NCBI RefSeq assembly: GCF_001698815.1
Contig: NZ_LGSI01000033.1
Span: 19,739-83,738 of the forward strand
Direction: 5' to 3'
DNA: 64,000 bases
From: Pseudomonas syringae
Lineage (GTDB): Bacteria > Pseudomonadota > Gammaproteobacteria > Pseudomonadales > Pseudomonadaceae
The first letter of the stretch is position 1, and each line of letters begins with the position of its first letter. The position numbers were made by a program, and so were the translations under genes. This document shows, piece by piece, positions 41,371 to 52,810 of this stretch. The notes beneath the pieces were generated by a model. It saw only the letters and a list, made by a program, of their open reading frames with translations. It was not told the DNA's origin and made no database searches.

Positions 41371-41742
41371 TCAGCTGTCGAACGCGCTTTTAAGCCAGTT
41401 CAGAGGAGCGCCGGAGCCCGGTTGTCCCTCGATGGCCACCACGTCGAAACGGCAGGGTGCATCCCCCCAGCGAGTGTCGTCCTGCAAAAACAGCTGTGCC
41501 GCCAGAATGACTTTTTGCTGCTTGCGAAAATCCACACTGTGCAACGCTCCGCCCCAGCCGGAATGGCGCCGGTAGCGAACTTCGACGAATACTACTGTAT
41601 CTCCGTCGAGCATGACCAGATCGAGCTCGCCACGTTTACATAACCAGTTTTGTGCAATCAGCTGCATTCCCTGCTGCTGTAAATACAGCAGGGCGCTGGC
41701 CTCAGCCTCGCGCCCTGCTTGCTTGCCGGTGTCACGTTGCAT
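41371..41742 (-). CDS. yraN: YraN-family (UPF0102) endonuclease-fold protein
   Basis: A 123-residue protein of the UPF0102 family. The restriction-endonuclease-like core GELDLVMLDGDTVVFVEVRYR carries the acidic E/D...EVR residues expected of this fold. Function is not established. It starts within the lpoA stop codon, as in the E. coli lpoA-yraN arrangement. Confidence 0.92.
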   Translation of the reverse strand: MQRDTGKQAGREAEASALLYLQQQGMQLIAQNWLCKRGELDLVMLDGDTVVFVEVRYRRHSGWGGALHSVDFRKQQKVILAAQLFLQDDTRWGDAPCRFDVVAIEGQPGSGAPLNWLKSAFDS

Positions 41743-43556
41743 CAGGGCGCAGTGTCCGGCAGGCGCTGGATTTTGCCGTCAACGAACTCGGCCCAGGGCA
41801 ATTGACGTTCAATACGACGGCCCGGGTTCATGCTCAGGCTGCCGGAGAGGCCGTCGATGCGGCTTTCAGGCAGGGTCTTGAGTTGGCCCAGGCGAGGCGC
41901 CAGGCGATAAGCGTCGACACCCATTGCGTAGAGACGGCCCAGACTGCCGGCAGCTTGCGGCCATTGCGCGATCACTTGCTGGCGCAACGGGTCATTGGCG
42001 TTAAGCAACCAAGGGGTTTCACAGAAACGCACGCCGTTGAGGTCCATGTACTGCGCCTGATCGTTGCTGTTGGTGAACAGGTGCGAAGTGGCGTAGACCG
42101 GAACGTCGCCAGCGTACTGGAAGACCATGGTTGGCTTGATCTGCTGGGCTTGTTGCGGCGTGGCGGCGAGGAACATGAAATCAATGTCCTGGCGGCGCGA
42201 CGGTTGCGCAGCGACATCGGTACCTACTGTGCTTTGCAGACGTTTGGCGCGACCTTCGCTATTGCGCAGCTGGAACAGTTCGGCGACTTGCTGGGCAAGC
42301 GCAACCGGCTGATCAACGTGTTCGGCAGCAATCAATGTGCCGCCCTTTGCCTGCCAGCTCTGACGGAAAGCTTCCAGTACACGGTCGCCCCATTCGCCTT
42401 TGGGCACCATGGCGACCGCGCTGCGCTTGCCGTCAGCCCAGGCACGACGAGCCACTTCACGAGCTTCGTCTTCTGCAGAGAGGCCGAACTGGAACAGTTG
42501 CGGCGGGCCTTCAGCACCAGCGTCGCTGTAATTCAGCGCCAGGGTGGTGATTGGCAATTGCTCGCGGCCGTTGAGTTGCTTGACCAGTGGTTTTTCCAAC
42601 GGACCGACCACCAATTGCACGCCAGCGGCTTTGGCCTGGCGGTAGAACTCGTCCATGGACGTCAGGCGCGAGCTGTCGAAAACTTGAATCGAAGGCGGGT
42701 TCTGACCGGCTTGTTGCGCCTGGTAATGCGCGGCCATGAAGCCTTCGCGCAATGCCTTGGCAACTGCAGCCAGCGGGCCTTCCTGGGGCAGAAGCAGGGC
42801 GATTTTGGTCAGCGGTTCGCTGGTCAGTGCGCGCAGTTGCGCCAGGGTGGTCGGCAGCTGCACGGCCGCCGGATGTTTCGGATTCTGCGCTTTCCAGCTG
42901 TCGATGGCAGCCTGTTGCTGTTCCAGCGTGCCGGCACCTTTGACGGCGCGCGCCAGACTCAGCCAGCCACCGACGTCATCGTTTGCGGTGCTTTGCAGTT
43001 GCTCAGGCGGCAGCGCGGCAACCAATGCCCAGATGGCATCGTTGTTGGCGCTCAGCTCGGCGCCTTGCAGCAGCGGGCCGACGAAGACACGTTCGCTGAT
43101 CGCGGCCATGGTCTGGCCGTCAGCTTCCAGTGCCCGTGCCCGGACCGTGTGGGTGCGCACTTGCTGCTCGACGGACAACTCGCCAAGGCGTTGCAGGCTT
43201 GGGTGGTTCAACGCGGTCAGCGCAGCCTTGGGCTGGTTGCGGCCCATCGCCAGTTCAGCGGCCAATGTACTGGCGTAAACCTGTTGGCCCGGCTTGAGCA
43301 GTTCCAGCTTTACCTGCGCGAGAATCTGCGCGGCGCGACCTGGATCATTCTGCCGGCTGGCCAGATCCGCCGCGCTGAGTCTCAGCAAGGCAGCCTGGTC
43401 CGGAGTTTTCGCCTGTGCAGCCTGGTCGAGCAATTGCTCGATACTGGCATCAGGGGTACGTGGAAGTTCGCCAAGGCTGGACGAAGGCGAGCTGGCACAA
43501 GCCGCCAACAGGGCAGCGAGGCAGAGGGCAGAGAACAGCCGCAGGCAAGCGATCAT
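41742..43556 (-). CDS. lpoA: Penicillin-binding protein activator LpoA
   Basis: A 604-residue outer-membrane lipoprotein. Lipobox LAAC gives C20 as the lipid site. An N-terminal TPR-like domain (about 35-260) precedes a periplasmic-binding-protein-like C-terminal domain (from about 275, IALLLPQEGPLAAVAKALREG split). LpoA activates PBP1a in enteric bacteria; in pseudomonads the homologue may act differently, where LpoP activates PBP1b. Start MIACLRLFSALCL is preferred over an upstream frame. Confidence 0.92.
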   Translation of the reverse strand: MIACLRLFSALCLAALLAACASSPSSSLGELPRTPDASIEQLLDQAAQAKTPDQAALLRLSAADLASRQNDPGRAAQILAQVKLELLKPGQQVYASTLAAELAMGRNQPKAALTALNHPSLQRLGELSVEQQVRTHTVRARALEADGQTMAAISERVFVGPLLQGAELSANNDAIWALVAALPPEQLQSTANDDVGGWLSLARAVKGAGTLEQQQAAIDSWKAQNPKHPAAVQLPTTLAQLRALTSEPLTKIALLLPQEGPLAAVAKALREGFMAAHYQAQQAGQNPPSIQVFDSSRLTSMDEFYRQAKAAGVQLVVGPLEKPLVKQLNGREQLPITTLALNYSDAGAEGPPQLFQFGLSAEDEAREVARRAWADGKRSAVAMVPKGEWGDRVLEAFRQSWQAKGGTLIAAEHVDQPVALAQQVAELFQLRNSEGRAKRLQSTVGTDVAAQPSRRQDIDFMFLAATPQQAQQIKPTMVFQYAGDVPVYATSHLFTNSNDQAQYMDLNGVRFCETPWLLNANDPLRQQVIAQWPQAAGSLGRLYAMGVDAYRLAPRLGQLKTLPESRIDGLSGSLSMNPGRRIERQLPWAEFVDGKIQRLPDTAP

Positions 43557-43790
43557 GTGTATGTTCCTGATACTCGAGCAAATTAGCGGGGAATTGTACC
43601 CAAGCGCTGGCAAGGGTGCGACGTCGATGGCGTTAAAGCGGTGATATAGATTGCCGAACGGGCTTTTTAACAGCCAAAGCGGCGGATGTGCGGGTGTTGA
43701 AATAGCGAATCGCGATGCATCTCATTAATTTTCCATCCTTTTTCAGGTTCTTCCTTGAGCACGCTACCCATGCAGTGGAGTCGTAGTCTG

Positions 43791-43844
43791 TACAATGCGG
43801 ACTCTTCACCCATCAAGGGTAACCAAATGAGGTCTGCGCTTTGA
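43791..43844 (+). promoter_or_regulatory. -10 box and upstream mini-ORF before rsmI
   Basis: TACAAT (43791-43796) is a good -10 box. Downstream, ATG AGG TCT GCG CTT TGA (43827-43844) is a five-codon ORF after AAGGG; its stop overlaps the TTG start of rsmI at 43841. It may couple or attenuate rsmI translation. The remainder of 43557-43790 shows nothing else that I recognise. Confidence 0.5.
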
Positions 43845-44713
43845 CTGCTGACGTTGCTTCGAATTCCGCTGCTGGCTCGCTTTATGTAGTGGCCACGCCT
43901 ATCGGCAATCTGGATGACATGAGCGTGCGGGCTTTGAAGGTGTTGCGCGACGTGGCCCTGATCGCCGCCGAAGATACGCGTCATTCATTGCGACTGATGC
44001 AGCACTTCGGCATTCCGACGCCGCTGGCTGCCTGCCACGAGCATAACGAACGCGATGAAGGCAGTCGTTTCATCGCACGATTGCTGGCCGGCGATGACGT
44101 CGCGCTGATTTCCGATGCCGGTACGCCGCTGATCTCCGATCCGGGTTATCACCTGGTTCGCCAGGCGCGAGCGGCCGGCATCAAGGTGGTTCCGGTACCT
44201 GGCGCCTGTGCATTGATTGCGGCGCTGTCTGCAGCCGGTTTGCCGTCAGATCGTTTTATCTTCGAAGGATTCCTGCCCGCCAAGGCGGTAGGGCGCAGGG
44301 CGCGTCTGGAATTGCTCAAGGAAGAGCCGCGCACGCTGATTTTCTACGAAGCGCCGCACCGGATTCTTGAATGTCTGCAGGATCTAGAACTGGTGTTCGG
44401 GCCGGAGCGTCCGGCTTTGCTGGCTCGTGAGCTGACGAAAACTTTTGAAACCCTCAAAGGCCTGCCCTTGTCGCAATTAAGGGCATTCGTGGAAGACGAC
44501 AGCAATCAACAGCGCGGCGAGTGCGTGGTGTTGGTCGCTGGTTGGAGCGAGCCTGAAGGCGAGGACGTGATTGGTACTGAAGCGCGGCGGATTCTGGATT
44601 TGCTGCTGCAGGAAATGCCACTCAAGCGGGCGGCCGCACTGGCGGCGGAAATTACCGGTGTGCGCAAAAACCTGCTCTATCAGGTGGCGCTGGACAAGCA
44701 AAAAGGCGAGTAG
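43841..44713 (+). CDS. rsmI: 16S rRNA 2'-O-ribose C1402 methyltransferase
   Basis: A 290-residue tetrapyrrole-methylase-fold enzyme with LYVVATPIGNLDDMSVRAL, EDTRHSLRLMQHFGI and LISDAGTPLISDPGYHL. It methylates the ribose of C1402 near the P site. The frame begins at a TTG preceded by GAGG (43829-43832) at eight bases; no ATG gives the conserved N terminus. It is divergent from lpoA, as yraL/rsmI is in E. coli. Confidence 0.95.
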   Translation: MTADVASNSAAGSLYVVATPIGNLDDMSVRALKVLRDVALIAAEDTRHSLRLMQHFGIPTPLAACHEHNERDEGSRFIARLLAGDDVALISDAGTPLISDPGYHLVRQARAAGIKVVPVPGACALIAALSAAGLPSDRFIFEGFLPAKAVGRRARLELLKEEPRTLIFYEAPHRILECLQDLELVFGPERPALLARELTKTFETLKGLPLSQLRAFVEDDSNQQRGECVVLVAGWSEPEGEDVIGTEARRILDLLLQEMPLKRAAALAAEITGVRKNLLYQVALDKQKGE

Positions 44714-44809
44714 GGCGCGTCGCTTTGCCCTGAATGTGCGCTAAGTGATTGAGCTCAGGACTTTTTAAAGCTTGTTCTCAGGCACTCGTGCCGCTAACCT
44801 TGGCGGCGG

Positions 44810-45165
44810 AGAGTCGATTGGACAGTCGCTGCCTCTTATTGTTCGCAATTAAGGGGGGGAGGAAAGTCCGGGCTCCATAGGGCGGAGTGCCAGGTAACAC
44901 CTGGGAGGCGCGAGCCTACGGAAAGTGCCACAGAAAATAACCGCCTAAGCACTTCGGTGCCGGTAAGGGTGAAAAGGTGCGGTAAGAGCGCACCGCGCGT
45001 CTGGCAACAGTTCGTGGCAAGGTAAACCCCACTCGGAGCAAGACCAAATAGGGTTCCTAGGCGTGGCCCGCGCTGGAACCGGGTAGGTTGCTAAAGACGT
45101 CCGGTGACGGCCGTCGTAGAGGAATGACTGTCCTCGACAGAACCCGGCTTACAGATCGACTCTCC
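44810..45165 (+). ncRNA. rnpB: RNase P RNA, class A
   Basis: The 5' end GAGTCGATTGGACAGTCGCT pairs with the 3' end (ACAGATCGACTCTCC) to form P1. Diagnostic blocks are present: GAGGAAAGTCCGGGCTCC (44877 area, CR-I), the GGTAAGGGTGAAAAGGTGCGG helix region, ACAGAA (CR near 45138), and GGCAAGGTAAACCCC. This is the catalytic RNA of tRNA 5' processing. Its position between rsmI and mraZ is usual for Pseudomonas. Boundaries are judged from P1 pairing. Confidence 0.97.
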
Positions 45166-45371
45166 ACCTTTTTCCCCCTTGTGCGTTTCAGCCGCACAAC
45201 ACCCCTCGTAATACCGAAAAAATCTTAAACTTAATAAAACACATTAACTTCTGCGCGTAGCTCCCTGAGCCGTGTCGGAAATATCTGAAAGAACCCTCGC
45301 AAATTTGCCGCTTCTCATCCGAAACCACTCCTAAATCTCAGTAATGTAAGGGTTTTCCTTAGGACCGTGCC

Positions 45372-45401
45372 TTGACGGTGTGGTGGGCGCGTTCCTATAG
45401 T
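45372..45401 (+). promoter_or_regulatory. Promoter of the mra/dcw cluster
   Basis: TTGACG (45372-45377) and TATAGT (45396-45401) are 18 bases apart. Transcription would start near 45408, at the first AAGTGG repeat, giving a leader of about 65 bases before mraZ. Bases 45166-45371 hold the rnpB trailer and AT-rich DNA without other recognisable elements. Confidence 0.65.
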
Positions 45402-45407
45402 GTGCAC

Positions 45408-45433
45408 AAGTGGCAGAAAGTGGCGTGAAGTGG
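45408..45433 (+). promoter_or_regulatory. MraZ-binding direct repeats
   Basis: AAGTGG occurs at 45408, 45418 and 45428, an exact 10-base period, immediately downstream of the -10 box. MraZ is known to bind three or four such direct repeats and repress its own operon. A fourth TGGGCG at 45381-45390 is not in phase. Confidence 0.72.
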
Positions 45434-45474
45434 GTTTTTTCAGCGCAAAAAGTTAGTATTTGGAGAATGCGCCT

Positions 45475-45930
45475 GTGTTTCGTGGTGCCAATGCGATCAA
45501 TCTCGATGCAAAAGGCCGTCTCGCTATGCCGAGTCGGTACCGTGACGAGTTGGATTCGCGTAGTGCCGGGCAATTGATCGTAACCATTGACGCTGTTGAC
45601 CCTTGCTTATGTCTTTACCCGCTTTCTGAATGGGAACTGATTGAAGCCAAGTTGCGAGATCTCGCGACGTTTCGCGAGGAAAACCGGCGTTTGCAAAGGC
45701 TTTTGATCGGTAACGCTGTCGATCTGGAACTTGATGGCAGTGGGCGTTTTCTGGTGCCGCCACGTCTTCGCGATTATGCCAAGTTGGATAAACGCGTGAT
45801 GTTAGTTGGCCAGCTCAATAAGTTTCAATTGTGGGACGAGGACGCCTGGAACGCTCTTGCTGATGCGGATCTGGCGGCCATTCAAAAACCTGGCGCGATG
45901 CCTGATGAATTACGTGACTTGATCCTGTGA
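45475..45930 (+). CDS. mraZ: Transcriptional regulator MraZ
   Basis: A 151-residue protein with two SpoVT/AbrB-like swapped-hairpin domains (residues about 5-50, with [16 protein letters not shown]; and 80-125, with [16 protein letters not shown]). It forms a ring oligomer and represses the dcw promoter. The start is GTG 45475, nine bases after GGAG; no ATG fits. The operator repeats are just upstream. Confidence 0.96.
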   Translation: MFRGANAINLDAKGRLAMPSRYRDELDSRSAGQLIVTIDAVDPCLCLYPLSEWELIEAKLRDLATFREENRRLQRLLIGNAVDLELDGSGRFLVPPRLRDYAKLDKRVMLVGQLNKFQLWDEDAWNALADADLAAIQKPGAMPDELRDLIL

Positions 45931-45932
45931 CT

Positions 45933-46870
45933 ATGACTAGCGGCTTTACCCACATCACCGTACTGCTCGAAGAAGCCGTCGAGGCTCTCGCGGTGCGCGC
46001 CGATGGCTGCTATCTGGATGGCACCTTCGGGCGTGGCGGACACAGTCGCCTCATATTGCAGAAGCTGGGGCCTGATGGCCGATTGCTAGGGTTCGATAAA
46101 GATCCCCAGGCAATTGCCACCGGGCAATCGCTAGCGGCCGAAGACGGCCGCTTTGTTATTGTGCAGCGCAGCTTTGCCGAACTGGGTTCCGAGGCTCAAA
46201 GCCGCGGGATTGAGGGCAAAGTCAGCGGCGTCCTGCTCGACCTGGGCGTGTCCTCGCCGCAGCTGGACGATCCTGAACGCGGCTTCAGTTTCATGAACGA
46301 TGGTCCGCTGGACATGCGCATGGACCCGACTCGCGGCGTCAGTGCTGCCGAGTTCATCGCCACCGCGCCGGTCGAAGAAATTGCCCGTGTCTTCAAGGAA
46401 TATGGCGAAGAGCGTTTTTCCAGGCGCATGGCGGCTGCGGTCGTCGCGCGCCGTGAAGTGCAACCTTTCGAGCGCACAGCCGATCTGGCTGAAGTGCTCA
46501 AGGTCGCCAATCCGGCCTGGGAGAAGGGCAAGAATCCTGCGACGCGCGCCTTTCAGGGTTTGCGCATCCATGTAAACAACGAATTGGGCGATCTTGAAGC
46601 CGGCCTCGAAGCCGCGCTGGACGTACTCGAAATCGGCGGCCGTCTGGTGGTGATCAGCTTCCATTCCCTGGAAGACCGCATCGTCAAGCTGTTCATGCGC
46701 AAGCTCGCCAAGGGCGAAGCTGACAATATGCCCCGTGACCTGCCGATCCAGTTCAAGGCGTTCGATCCGAAAATCAAGATTCACGGCAAGGCGCAGTTCG
46801 CCTCCGATGTCGAGACCAAGGCCAATCCGCGCTCGCGCAGCGCCGTCATGCGCGTAGCGGAGAAGCTCAA

Positions 46871-46874
<4 letters not shown>
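45933..46874 (+). CDS. rsmH: 16S rRNA (cytosine1402-N4)-methyltransferase
   Basis: A 313-residue methyltransferase, formerly MraW. SAM site [16 protein letters not shown] and [20 protein letters not shown] are visible. It methylates the base of C1402, the same nucleotide whose ribose RsmI modifies. ATG 45933 is two bases past the mraZ stop; GTG 45927, overlapping that stop, is an alternative. It overlaps ftsL by four bases. Confidence 0.95.
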
Positions 46875-48896
<2,022 letters not shown>

Positions 48897-48897
<1 letters not shown>

Positions 48898-50360
48898 TGT
48901 CTTCCAGCCTGAACAAGATTTTTGCCCATGCCGATCGCGATCTCATGATTCGCGAGTTGACCCTCGACAGCCGCAACGTGCGCGGCGGCGATCTGTTTCT
49001 CGCCGTGCCGGGCGGCAAGTTCGACGGCCGCGATCACATTGCCGACGCCTTGAAGCGCGGCGCAGCGGCTGTTGCCTATGAAGTTGAAGGCGCTACGGTT
49101 CTGCCGATCACCGACGTGCCGCTGATTCCGGTCAAAGGCCTCGCGGCGCAGTTGTCGGATATCGCCGGACGTTTTTATGGCGATCCGAGCCGCAGCCTGA
49201 ATCTGGTGGGCGTCACCGGTACCAATGGCAAGACCAGCGTTACCCAGCTGGTTGCCCAGGCGCTGGACCTGCTCGGCCAGCATTGCGGCATCGTCGGCAC
49301 GCTGGGCACAGGCTTTTATGGCGCGCTGCAAAGTGGCCGCCATACCACGCCAGACCCGATTGCCGTGCAGGCGACGCTGACTGACCTGAAAAAAGCCGGT
49401 GCTCGCGCGGTGGCCATGGAGGTTTCTTCCCACGGTCTGGATCAGGGTCGTGCCACGGCGCTGGCCTTTGATGTCGCCGTGCTGACCAACCTGTCCCGCG
49501 ATCATCTGGATTATCACGGCACCATGCAGGCTTATGGCGATGCCAAGGCCAAGCTGTTTGCCTGGTCCGACCTGCGTTGCCGGGTGTTGAACCTGGACGA
49601 CGATTTCGGGCGCAAGCTGGCGGCGGACAAACATGAATCACGCCTGATCACCTACAGCCTCGAAGACTCCAGCGCCTACCTGTTTTGCCGGGAAGCGCGT
49701 TTCGATGACGACGGAGTGCGCGCCACGCTGGTGACGCCGCAAGGCGAACATCTGTTGCGCAGCAGCCTGTTGGGCCGCTTCAACCTGAGCAACGTGCTGG
49801 CTGCGGTCGGCGCATTGCTGGGTCTGGATTATGCGCTGGACGAAATTCTCAAAGTGCTGCCCCAGCTTGAAGGGCCGATTGGCCGCATGCAGCGTTTGGG
49901 TGGCGGCGCCAAGCCGTTGGTGGTGGTCGATTACGCCCATACGCCGGACGCGCTGGAAAAAGTTCTGACTGCGTTGCGCCCACATGCCAAGGGCCGTCTG
50001 TTGTGCCTGTTCGGCTGCGGCGGTGATCGTGATCGCGGCAAGCGTCCGTTGATGGCCGAAGTGGTCGAGCGTCTGGCCGACAGCGTGCTGGTCACCGATG
50101 ACAATCCGCGTAGCGAAGTCCCAAGCCAGATTTTCGCCGACATTCGCGCAGGCTTTGTCCACGCCGATAACGTGCGCTTCGTTGAAGGTCGCGGCCCGGC
50201 CATCAGCGAGATCATCGCCAGCGCCAATGCCGACGATGTGATTGTGCTGGCTGGCAAAGGTCACGAGGATTATCAGGAAATCCACGGCCAGCGCCTGGCA
50301 TTTTCCGACCTGGAAGAAGCCGCCAAAGCGCTGGCTGCCTGGGAGGTCGCGCATGCTTAA
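48897..50360 (+). CDS. murE: UDP-MurNAc-tripeptide synthetase MurE
   Basis: A 487-residue Mur ligase. The ATP loop GVTGTNGKTS begins near residue 104. The motif DNPR at 402-405 is the signature for meso-diaminopimelate rather than lysine. It adds mDAP to UDP-MurNAc-L-Ala-D-Glu. It starts in the ftsI stop codon and overlaps murF by eight bases. Confidence 0.97.
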
Positions 50361-51723
50361 GCCGCTTTCATTTACTGAAGTGATCACAGCCCTCGACGCC
50401 CGTCTGGTTGGCGCCGATTGCAGCTTCGACGGCGTCAGCATCGACAGTCGCGCGATTGTGCCGGGTCAGCTGTTCGTGGCTTTGACCGGTCCGCGCTTCG
50501 ACGGTCACGATTATCTGGATCAAGTCGCCGCAAAAGGTGCCGTTGGCGCGTTGGTCGAGCGCGAAGTTGCCGGGTCGACCTTGCCGCAACTGGTCGTGCT
50601 GGATACCCGCAAGGCGCTGGCGCAACTGGGTGCCATGAACCGCAACGCGTTTGTCGACAAACCGGTGGCCGCGATTACCGGTTCCAGCGGCAAGACAACC
50701 GTCAAAGAGATGCTCGCCAGCATCCTGCGCACCCGTGGGCCGGTACTGGCAACGCGTGGCAATCTGAATAACGAACTGGGCGTGCCGCTGACCCTGCTCG
50801 AGCTGGCCCCGCAATACGCGGCGGCCGTGATCGAGCTGGGCGCCTCGCGTCTGGGCGAAATCGCTTTTACCGTCAGCCTGACCAAGCCGCATGTCGCGCT
50901 GATTACCAACGCCGGAACCGCCCATGTTGGCGAGTTCGGTGGGCCGGACAAGATTGTCGAGGCCAAGGGCGAAATTCTCGAGGGCCTCGATAATTTCGGC
51001 ATTGCGGTGCTGAATAAAGAAGATAAGGCGTTCCAGATCTGGAGCGCCCGTGCTGGCAAGCGACAGGTGATCAGCTTTGCGGTTGCTGATGCAACGGCCG
51101 ACTTCCATGCACAGGATCTCAAGCTGGACGCTCGCGGCTGCCCGGGTTTCACCCTGCAAAGCCCGTTGGGTTCGGCGCGGGTGCAGCTCAATCTGCTCGG
51201 CGTGCACAACGTTGGTAACGCTCTGGCCGCCGCCGCCGGGGCGCATGCATTGGGTGTCACGCTGGAAGGGATCGTCATCGGTCTCAATACCGTGCAGCCA
51301 GTCAAAGGTCGCACGGTTGCGCAAATTGCTCCAAATGGCGTGCGGGTGATCGATGACACCTACAACGCCAACCCGACGTCGGTGAACGCCGCCGTAGACA
51401 TCCTCACCGGTTTTACCGGCCGTACGGTACTGGTGCTCGGCGACATCGGTGAGCTGGGCGATTGGGCCGAACAAGGTCATCACGATGTCGGCGCTTACGC
51501 TGCAGGCAAAGTGTCAGCACTTTATGCCGTTGGTCCGTTGATGGTTCACGCCGTCAACGCGTTCGGCGAGCATGCGCGCCATTTTGCCAATCAGACCGAC
51601 CTGATCGCTGCGCTGGGCGCCGAGCAGGACACTCAAACCACTATCTTGATCAAAGGCTCGCGTAGCGCGGCGATGGAAAACGTCGTCGCCGCGCTGTGCA
51701 GTTCTAGCCTGGAGAAACATTAA
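50353..51723 (+). CDS. murF: D-Ala-D-Ala-adding enzyme MurF
   Basis: A 456-residue Mur ligase with ATP loop [14 protein letters not shown] and [11 protein letters not shown] near residue 335. It adds the D-Ala-D-Ala dipeptide made by Ddl to complete the cytoplasmic muropeptide. It starts inside the murE end at ATG 50353 and its stop overlaps the mraY start by one base. Confidence 0.97.
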   Translation: MLKPLSFTEVITALDARLVGADCSFDGVSIDSRAIVPGQLFVALTGPRFDGHDYLDQVAAKGAVGALVEREVAGSTLPQLVVLDTRKALAQLGAMNRNAFVDKPVAAITGSSGKTTVKEMLASILRTRGPVLATRGNLNNELGVPLTLLELAPQYAAAVIELGASRLGEIAFTVSLTKPHVALITNAGTAHVGEFGGPDKIVEAKGEILEGLDNFGIAVLNKEDKAFQIWSARAGKRQVISFAVADATADFHAQDLKLDARGCPGFTLQSPLGSARVQLNLLGVHNVGNALAAAAGAHALGVTLEGIVIGLNTVQPVKGRTVAQIAPNGVRVIDDTYNANPTSVNAAVDILTGFTGRTVLVLGDIGELGDWAEQGHHDVGAYAAGKVSALYAVGPLMVHAVNAFGEHARHFANQTDLIAALGAEQDTQTTILIKGSRSAAMENVVAALCSSSLEKH

Positions 51724-52805
51724 TGCTGCTGCTGCTGGCCGAGTATCTGCAACAGTTCCACAAAGGCTTCGCGGTCTTTCAATACCTGACCCTGCGCGGG
51801 ATCCTCGGCGTGCTCACTGCATTGTCGCTTTCCCTGTGCCTCGGCCCCTGGATGATTCGTACCTTGCAGATGCGGCAGATCGGCCAGTCCGTGCGCAATG
51901 ACGGCCCGCAGTCGCACCTGTCCAAATCCGGTACGCCGACCATGGGTGGCGCGCTGATTCTGTCGTCCATCGCCATCAGCACGCTGCTCTGGGCCGACCT
52001 GGCTAATCGTTATGTCTGGGTGGTGTTGATCGTTACGCTGTTGTTCGGCGGCATTGGCTGGATCGACGATTACCGCAAGGTCATCGAGAAAAACTCGAAA
52101 GGTTTGCCGAGCCGCTGGAAGTATTTCTGGCAGTCGGTGTTCGGCCTGTGCGCGGCGATCTTTCTCTATATGACCGCGCCGTCGGCAGTGGAAACCACGC
52201 TGATCATCCCGATGTTCAAGGACGCCAGTATCGCGCTGGGCATTGGCTTCGTGGTCCTGACCTATTTCGTCATCGTCGGCTCCAGCAACGCGGTCAACCT
52301 GACCGATGGCCTGGACGGTCTGGCGATTCTGCCGACCGTGCTGGTTGGCGGTGCGCTGGGCATCTTCTGCTACCTGTCCGGTAACGTGAAATTCGCTGAA
52401 TACCTGCTGATCCCGTACGTACCGGGCGCCGGTGAGTTGATCGTGTTCTGTGGCGCGCTGATTGGCGCCGGGCTTGGCTTTCTCTGGTTCAACACCTATC
52501 CGGCCCAGGTGTTCATGGGCGACGTCGGCGCGCTGGCGCTGGGCGCGGCGTTGGGCACCATCGCGGTGATCGTCCGTCAGGAAATCGTGCTGTTCATCAT
52601 GGGCGGTGTGTTCGTGATGGAAACCCTTTCAGTCGTCATTCAGGTTGCGTCCTTTAAGTTGACCGGTCGTCGCGTATTCCGTATGGCGCCGATCCACCAC
52701 CACTTTGAACTCAAGGGCTGGCCCGAGCCGCGCGTGATCGTCCGTTTCTGGATCATCACCGTGATTCTCGTGTTGGTCGGCCTTGCCACGCTGAAACTGA
52801 GGTAG
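51723..52805 (+). CDS. mraY: Phospho-MurNAc-pentapeptide transferase MraY
   Basis: A 360-residue inner-membrane enzyme with about ten helices. Active-site segments are [18 protein letters not shown] and MAPIHHHFE. It transfers phospho-MurNAc-pentapeptide to undecaprenyl phosphate, giving lipid I. The length equals that of E. coli MraY. Confidence 0.97.
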   Translation: MLLLLAEYLQQFHKGFAVFQYLTLRGILGVLTALSLSLCLGPWMIRTLQMRQIGQSVRNDGPQSHLSKSGTPTMGGALILSSIAISTLLWADLANRYVWVVLIVTLLFGGIGWIDDYRKVIEKNSKGLPSRWKYFWQSVFGLCAAIFLYMTAPSAVETTLIIPMFKDASIALGIGFVVLTYFVIVGSSNAVNLTDGLDGLAILPTVLVGGALGIFCYLSGNVKFAEYLLIPYVPGAGELIVFCGALIGAGLGFLWFNTYPAQVFMGDVGALALGAALGTIAVIVRQEIVLFIMGGVFVMETLSVVIQVASFKLTGRRVFRMAPIHHHFELKGWPEPRVIVRFWIITVILVLVGLATLKLR

Positions 52806-52810
52806 AACGA

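Noticed and set aside
41652..43586. Long open frame antisense to lpoA
   Set aside because: LpoA has a clear lipobox and domain order; the opposite frame shows no family and only compositional openness.
45166..45371. Small gene between rnpB and the mra promoter
   Set aside because: AT-rich, no ribosome site with a lasting frame; the minus-strand frame at 45331-45573 overlaps mraZ and looks non-coding.
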